From positions 3,849 to 13,718 of the forward strand of contig DBCB01000021.1 in NCBI GenBank assembly GCA_002303765.1: a stretch of 9,870 nt of DNA. Reading direction: 5' to 3'. The position numbers and the translations under genes were made by a program. The notes under the pieces are model-generated. The model saw only the letters and a program-made list of their open reading frames with translations. It was not told the DNA's origin and did not search any database. The DNA comes from Planctomycetaceae bacterium UBA969. Lineage in GTDB: Bacteria; Planctomycetota; Planctomycetia; Gemmatales; Gemmataceae. Of the stretch, positions 6,689-9,870 are shown piece by piece (positions within the stretch are counted from its first letter, which is position 1; each line of letters starts with the position of its first letter).

Positions 6689-7435
6689 ATGAATCACGAA
6701 ACAGATATGTTGGTCGCAGCTTTGAGAAAAGTTGTGGCTTCTGGTGGGGAACATTTATTGTTCAAGATTTCTAAGCAGGAAGGCTTGTTTGCATCGAAGA
6801 CGGGGCTTGCAGCAGAGGTTGCCCAGAATGCTTTGGACAGGCAATTCATCGAGTTGGTGCGTAGTGAAGGAGAGGGGAAAAAATTATCCCAGTGGGTGAA
6901 AATTACTGCAAAGGGCATTCGTTTCCTGCACGAAAGAGAGTCCCCGGTGCGCGCTTTGGATGAGGCGTTGAGTTTGCTTAAGAAGGAAAAAGAAGCCACT
7001 GCGGTCGGGGTGGTGCGAATGCAGGAAAGGCTTGAAGAAATATCTGAAAAACTTTTGCAGGAGGCTAGTCTTTGGACTCAGAAAATTGAATCGCTTGAAA
7101 AGCGAATTCTAGATGCGTTGGACCGGCTCGAACAAGCTGGCCCTTTGGTGCCTCCGGGTTTGCTGAAAGAAGTTCCTTGGTCGATCGAGGTAGTGCGATA
7201 TTTGCAATGGCGTCGGGGAGAGTTAGATTCCGGGAAATGCCCGCTTCCAGAGTTATTTGAAATGTTGCAGAATGCTTATTCTTATTTAGATTGCCCATCG
7301 TTTCATGATGGTCTAAAAAAGCTTTTTCAGGCACGGGTAATCAGGTTAGAGGGTGTTTCTGATCCTGCTTTGATGGATAAGCCAGAGTTTGCGCTTTTGG
7401 ATTCGGGACAGGTTTACTACTTTGCTTGTCGTTAA
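6689..7435 (+). CDS. Winged-helix / coiled-coil protein of unknown function
   Basis: The function is not known. No signal peptide or membrane segment is seen in the 248 residues. Residues 1-80 look like a winged-helix domain (LVAALRKVV ... TGLAAEVAQNALDRQFIEL ... VKITAKGIRFL), reading as helix, helix and a beta wing. Residues about 85-148 are a long charged heptad-like coiled coil (RMQERLEEISEKLLQEA ... LEKRILDALDRLEQ). The C-terminal part (about 184-248: LPELFEML ... FHDGLKKLFQARVIRL ... FALLDSGQVYYF) looks like a second small helix/beta unit. It resembles, from memory, a C-terminal domain common in planctomycete genomes. AGAGGT lies 8 bases before ATG. It is 106 bases upstream of moxR on the same strand with no clear terminator, so the two may be co-transcribed. 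Regulator, adaptor or scaffold are all possible. Confidence 0.8.
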   Translation: MNHETDMLVAALRKVVASGGEHLLFKISKQEGLFASKTGLAAEVAQNALDRQFIELVRSEGEGKKLSQWVKITAKGIRFLHERESPVRALDEALSLLKKEKEATAVGVVRMQERLEEISEKLLQEASLWTQKIESLEKRILDALDRLEQAGPLVPPGLLKEVPWSIEVVRYLQWRRGELDSGKCPLPELFEMLQNAYSYLDCPSFHDGLKKLFQARVIRLEGVSDPALMDKPEFALLDSGQVYYFACR

Positions 7436-7541
7436 CGAATTATGAAGAATCATCAATTATCTGCTTTTTAGTATCAATTTTTGAAGGAGTGTTGTCTACT
7501 ATTCAAGTGGGATTCATTGCGAAAGAACATAGGATTATTTG

Positions 7542-8549
7542 ATGAATATAGCGGTAAAGGATGCAATGGAGAGCAGAGAAAAAAAACAGCCGATGCAGCC
7601 TTTTGAGGTTGATCCCGGTGTTATAGAATCAATCAACCGCGTTTGCGAAAATGTTTCCTCTGCTTTGCTAGGGAAATCAGAGGTCGTTCAGCTGGCAATG
7701 GTTGCCCTTCTTGCGGAAGGCCATTTGCTTGTGGAGGATGTGCCTGGCATAGGTAAAACACTTCTTGCCCGGTCGATTGCAAAAAGCCTATCTTGTTCTT
7801 TTAATCGTATCCAATTTACTCCCGATTTGTTGCCCAGCGATTTGTTGGGAACCAGTGTTTTTCAGCAAAGCACTGGAGCCTTTGTATTTCAACCAGGCCC
7901 CATATTTTCGCAAATCATTCTTGCGGATGAAATCAACCGCTCCAGCCCCCGAACCCAGTCCGCATTACTTGAAGCGATGAGCGATCGCCAGGTATCGATT
8001 GATGGGAAAACTCGCCCATTAGGGCCACCTTTTTTTGTGCTTGCTACTCAAAACCCACGCGAGTTTGAAGGCACTTATCCCCTGCCTGAAAGCCAGATGG
8101 ATCGTTTCATGATCCGGCTTTCTGTTGGGTATCCTGACAGGGCTTCTGAAAAGAAAATCTTGGTTGGGCATCGCTATGGCGAGCCCGTCGATGCTTTAAA
8201 ATCAGTGCTTTCTAGTGAAGACCTTGTTGCTATCCAAGGCATGGTTTGCAAGGTTATAGTGGAAGACAGCATAGCAGATTATCTTTTGGATTTGATTGAA
8301 GCTACCCGCAGGCACCCTGATATTTTGCTTGGCGCAAGCACTCGGTCTGCTCTGGGTCTTTATCGTGCAGCACAGGCGATCGCTCTGATACGTGGCAGGG
8401 GCTTTGTGGTTCCAGACGATGTTAAAAATCTAGCAAAGCATGTGTTGGCGCATCGAATCATGCCAAGGTCTGCGGGTGGTTCTGGAGCGATCCGGGTTGC
8501 GGAGCAGATTTTGGGCGATATCCTTGATCGTCTGGTAGTTCCGGAATAA
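7542..8549 (+). CDS. MoxR-family AAA+ ATPase
   Basis: MoxR ATPases use ATP to remodel or activate partner proteins, typically with DUF58 and von Willebrand or transglutaminase-like proteins encoded beside them. The 335 residues contain Walker A DVPGIGKT (66-73), Walker B IILADEIN with D129/E130, and the family-typical block SSPRTQSALLEAMSDRQVSI (134-153). They also contain sensor 1 N171 in ATQN, GTYPLPESQMDRF (177-189) with a likely arginine finger R188, and sensor 2 R268 in GASTRSA. The ATG at 7542 has AGGA 7 bases upstream; a TTG just before it (7539) is less likely. The stop is 3 bases before the DUF58 gene, indicating tight coupling. Confidence 0.95.
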   Translation: MNIAVKDAMESREKKQPMQPFEVDPGVIESINRVCENVSSALLGKSEVVQLAMVALLAEGHLLVEDVPGIGKTLLARSIAKSLSCSFNRIQFTPDLLPSDLLGTSVFQQSTGAFVFQPGPIFSQIILADEINRSSPRTQSALLEAMSDRQVSIDGKTRPLGPPFFVLATQNPREFEGTYPLPESQMDRFMIRLSVGYPDRASEKKILVGHRYGEPVDALKSVLSSEDLVAIQGMVCKVIVEDSIADYLLDLIEATRRHPDILLGASTRSALGLYRAAQAIALIRGRGFVVPDDVKNLAKHVLAHRIMPRSAGGSGAIRVAEQILGDILDRLVVPE

Positions 8550-8552
8550 ATC

Positions 8553-9743
8553 ATGGTGGATTCAGCCACTGCTTCTTTTGAGCAAGATAAAAACGCATTG
8601 GTTAAAGAGATCAAACCGCGCAAGAGGGCTCTTTTGCCTCTTGGCAAAATATTCTCCCTATTTTCTGCGTTGTTGGTCTTTATTGGTGTCTATAAAAGCA
8701 TCAATCTTTTATCTTTGATGGGCTATTTTTTATTACTTGCGCTCTTTTTTAATGCGGTGTTTGCCTCTAGGCGCCTTAAGTATGTTACGGTCAAGCGCTA
8801 TTTTCCGGATCAGCTTTATGCCGGGGTTCCAGGCATTTACCAGATCGAAGTCAATAATGTTAAAAGCAAGATAATACCACCTTGGTATCTCCTCGATGCT
8901 TCGAGTGATCGGGGTAAGGGTTGGGCTATTCCTTCGCTTGGGGCGTATGCAAGGTATTATTTGCAGGCCCGAATTCTTCCCTTGCATAGGGGTAAACTGA
9001 AACTTGCCAAGTTGGAATTAAGAGGTAGTTACCCGTTTGGTTTGGTGCAAAAGCGTATCTGGGCCGAGCAAAATGATGAAGTACTCGTTCTACCCAAACT
9101 TGGCTTATCTAGGCCGAGTTCCTTGGAAAATTTCATCGCTAAGCTTTCTGCTCTCGATGATACGGGTAATATTGCACGATTTCATCCACTTGCGCAGGAA
9201 GAATTTCACGGCTTAAGGATTTACAGGCAAGGGGATAGTCCACGTGCCATTCATTGGCGCACCTCTGCTAGGCGCGGCGAACTCATGGTTCGCGAATTGG
9301 AAGATTTTCCGGGTGATGATTTACTGCTTGTACTTGATCTTGGTATAGGCAACAACATCGAGCTTGAATCCTTTATTAGTTTTGCTGCAACAGTGGTGCA
9401 TGATTATTGCAGAGTTCGTGGAAACAGAATGGTGGTGTTGGTGCTGGCTGCGGAAGTTGCTCTGTTTGATGAGCGGGCAGAGTATGCATTTGGTGTAAAA
9501 ATCTTGCAGCATCTCGCACCCGCTAACGCTTGTACCAGCGTGGCGGAATACCGCAATGCTTGTACCAAGGCCGCAAACGAGATAGAAAAATTAACCCTGC
9601 CTCCAGCAACTTTGGCTCTAAGGCGAATTAATTGTTCAGATTCATTTGAGCCATTGAAAGATAGGCTTGCGCCATTTCTTGATGCAAAAACTGCTCGTGA
9701 AAAAGGTTTCTACGAGCCTCCTTCCCTTATGGGGGAAGCTTGA
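8553..9743 (+). CDS. DUF58 membrane-associated protein, MoxR partner
   Basis: A DUF58 protein, the usual partner of MoxR; its exact role is unknown, with a VWA-like fold proposed for its C-terminal half. The 396 residues have a basic cytosolic start (13-29), then two hydrophobic spans at about 30-49 and 51-70, and a beta-rich region. The DUF58 signature covers 215-247 (EEFHGLRIYRQGDSPRAIHW, then RTSARRGELMVRE). Next comes an acidic stretch with LLLVLDLG (256-264), in line with the metal-site-like start of a VWA fold. The start lies 3 bases after the moxR stop, with GGA about 7 bases upstream, so the two should be translated together. Confidence 0.92.
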   Translation: MVDSATASFEQDKNALVKEIKPRKRALLPLGKIFSLFSALLVFIGVYKSINLLSLMGYFLLLALFFNAVFASRRLKYVTVKRYFPDQLYAGVPGIYQIEVNNVKSKIIPPWYLLDASSDRGKGWAIPSLGAYARYYLQARILPLHRGKLKLAKLELRGSYPFGLVQKRIWAEQNDEVLVLPKLGLSRPSSLENFIAKLSALDDTGNIARFHPLAQEEFHGLRIYRQGDSPRAIHWRTSARRGELMVRELEDFPGDDLLLVLDLGIGNNIELESFISFAATVVHDYCRVRGNRMVVLVLAAEVALFDERAEYAFGVKILQHLAPANACTSVAEYRNACTKAANEIEKLTLPPATLALRRINCSDSFEPLKDRLAPFLDAKTAREKGFYEPPSLMGEA

Positions 9744-9745
9744 TT

Positions 9746-9870
9746 ATGGATATTAATTCCATTGAGGAAAAGTCTTATTCAGAGTTGGACCCGCAATTAC
9801 ATTTTCTGGGCCATCTTGCCTTGGCACTTTCCACAACTTGCTTGTTGGAATCCGAAATGGCTTTTGTGCC
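9746..9870 (+). CDS. Start of a membrane protein, likely transglutaminase-like; cut by the window edge
   Basis: Only 41 codons are visible. The ATG at 9746 lies 2 bases after the DUF58 stop, and GGGGGAAG (9731-9738) gives a strong ribosome binding site. The peptide has a short charged start (MDINSIEEKSYSELD), then a hydrophobic run (FLGHLALALSTTCLLE, about 20-35). This fits the first membrane span of the multi-span transglutaminase-like proteins that often follow moxR and DUF58 genes. That identity is inferred from order and the hydrophobic start only; the catalytic domain is outside the window. Confidence 0.55.
   Translation, partial: MDINSIEEKSYSELDPQLHFLGHLALALSTTCLLESEMAFV

Overview
The window looks like ordinary chromosome from a member of the Planctomycetota, possibly a Gemmatales-like lineage with unusually modest G+C (judged by eye, not computed). 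Three things suggest this: a MoxR ATPase / DUF58 / membrane-protein row of the kind common in that phylum; a coiled-coil protein whose C-terminal region resembles a family I associate with planctomycete genomes; and a bacterial homospermidine synthase beside a SppA with a Pro/aromatic-rich cytoplasmic tail. The phylum call is an inference and the family is unresolved. I see no transposase, integrase, phage gene or CRISPR array.

Left part, minus strand (1-1871): the first 377 codons of a homospermidine synthase gene (hss) that runs off the left edge. A 372-base non-coding stretch follows. It ends in a strong intrinsic terminator serving a tRNA-Asp(GUC) gene, which has a good sigma-70-type promoter. 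Behind the tRNA lies a 79-residue protein of unknown function with a strong ribosome binding site.

Middle part (1978-6580): a terminator-like hairpin sits just before sppA (signal peptide peptidase, +), which has its own terminator. A 322-base leader with two inverted repeats precedes a DksA/TraR-type zinc-finger regulator (+), closed by a double hairpin. An HtrA-type periplasmic serine protease with one PDZ domain (+) is next; it converges on trpS (tryptophanyl-tRNA synthetase, -) with a minus-strand terminator between them.

Right part, plus strand (6689-9870): a 248-residue protein with predicted winged-helix and coiled-coil character, then a MoxR AAA+ ATPase, a DUF58 protein 3 bases after it, and the start of a third gene 2 bases further on that reads like the N-terminus of a multi-span membrane protein, probably the transglutaminase-like partner usual in such clusters. 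These four point the same way and may form one operon for an envelope-associated chaperone or assembly function.

Functional themes are cell-envelope protein quality control (SppA, HtrA), stress-linked transcription control (DksA/TraR), translation (tRNA-Asp, TrpRS), polyamine synthesis (Hss) and the MoxR cluster. No clearly new system is evident. The points most worth a second look are the hairpin upstream of sppA, the leader of the DksA-like gene, the unassigned coiled-coil protein beside moxR, and three copies of the octamer GCGATCGC.
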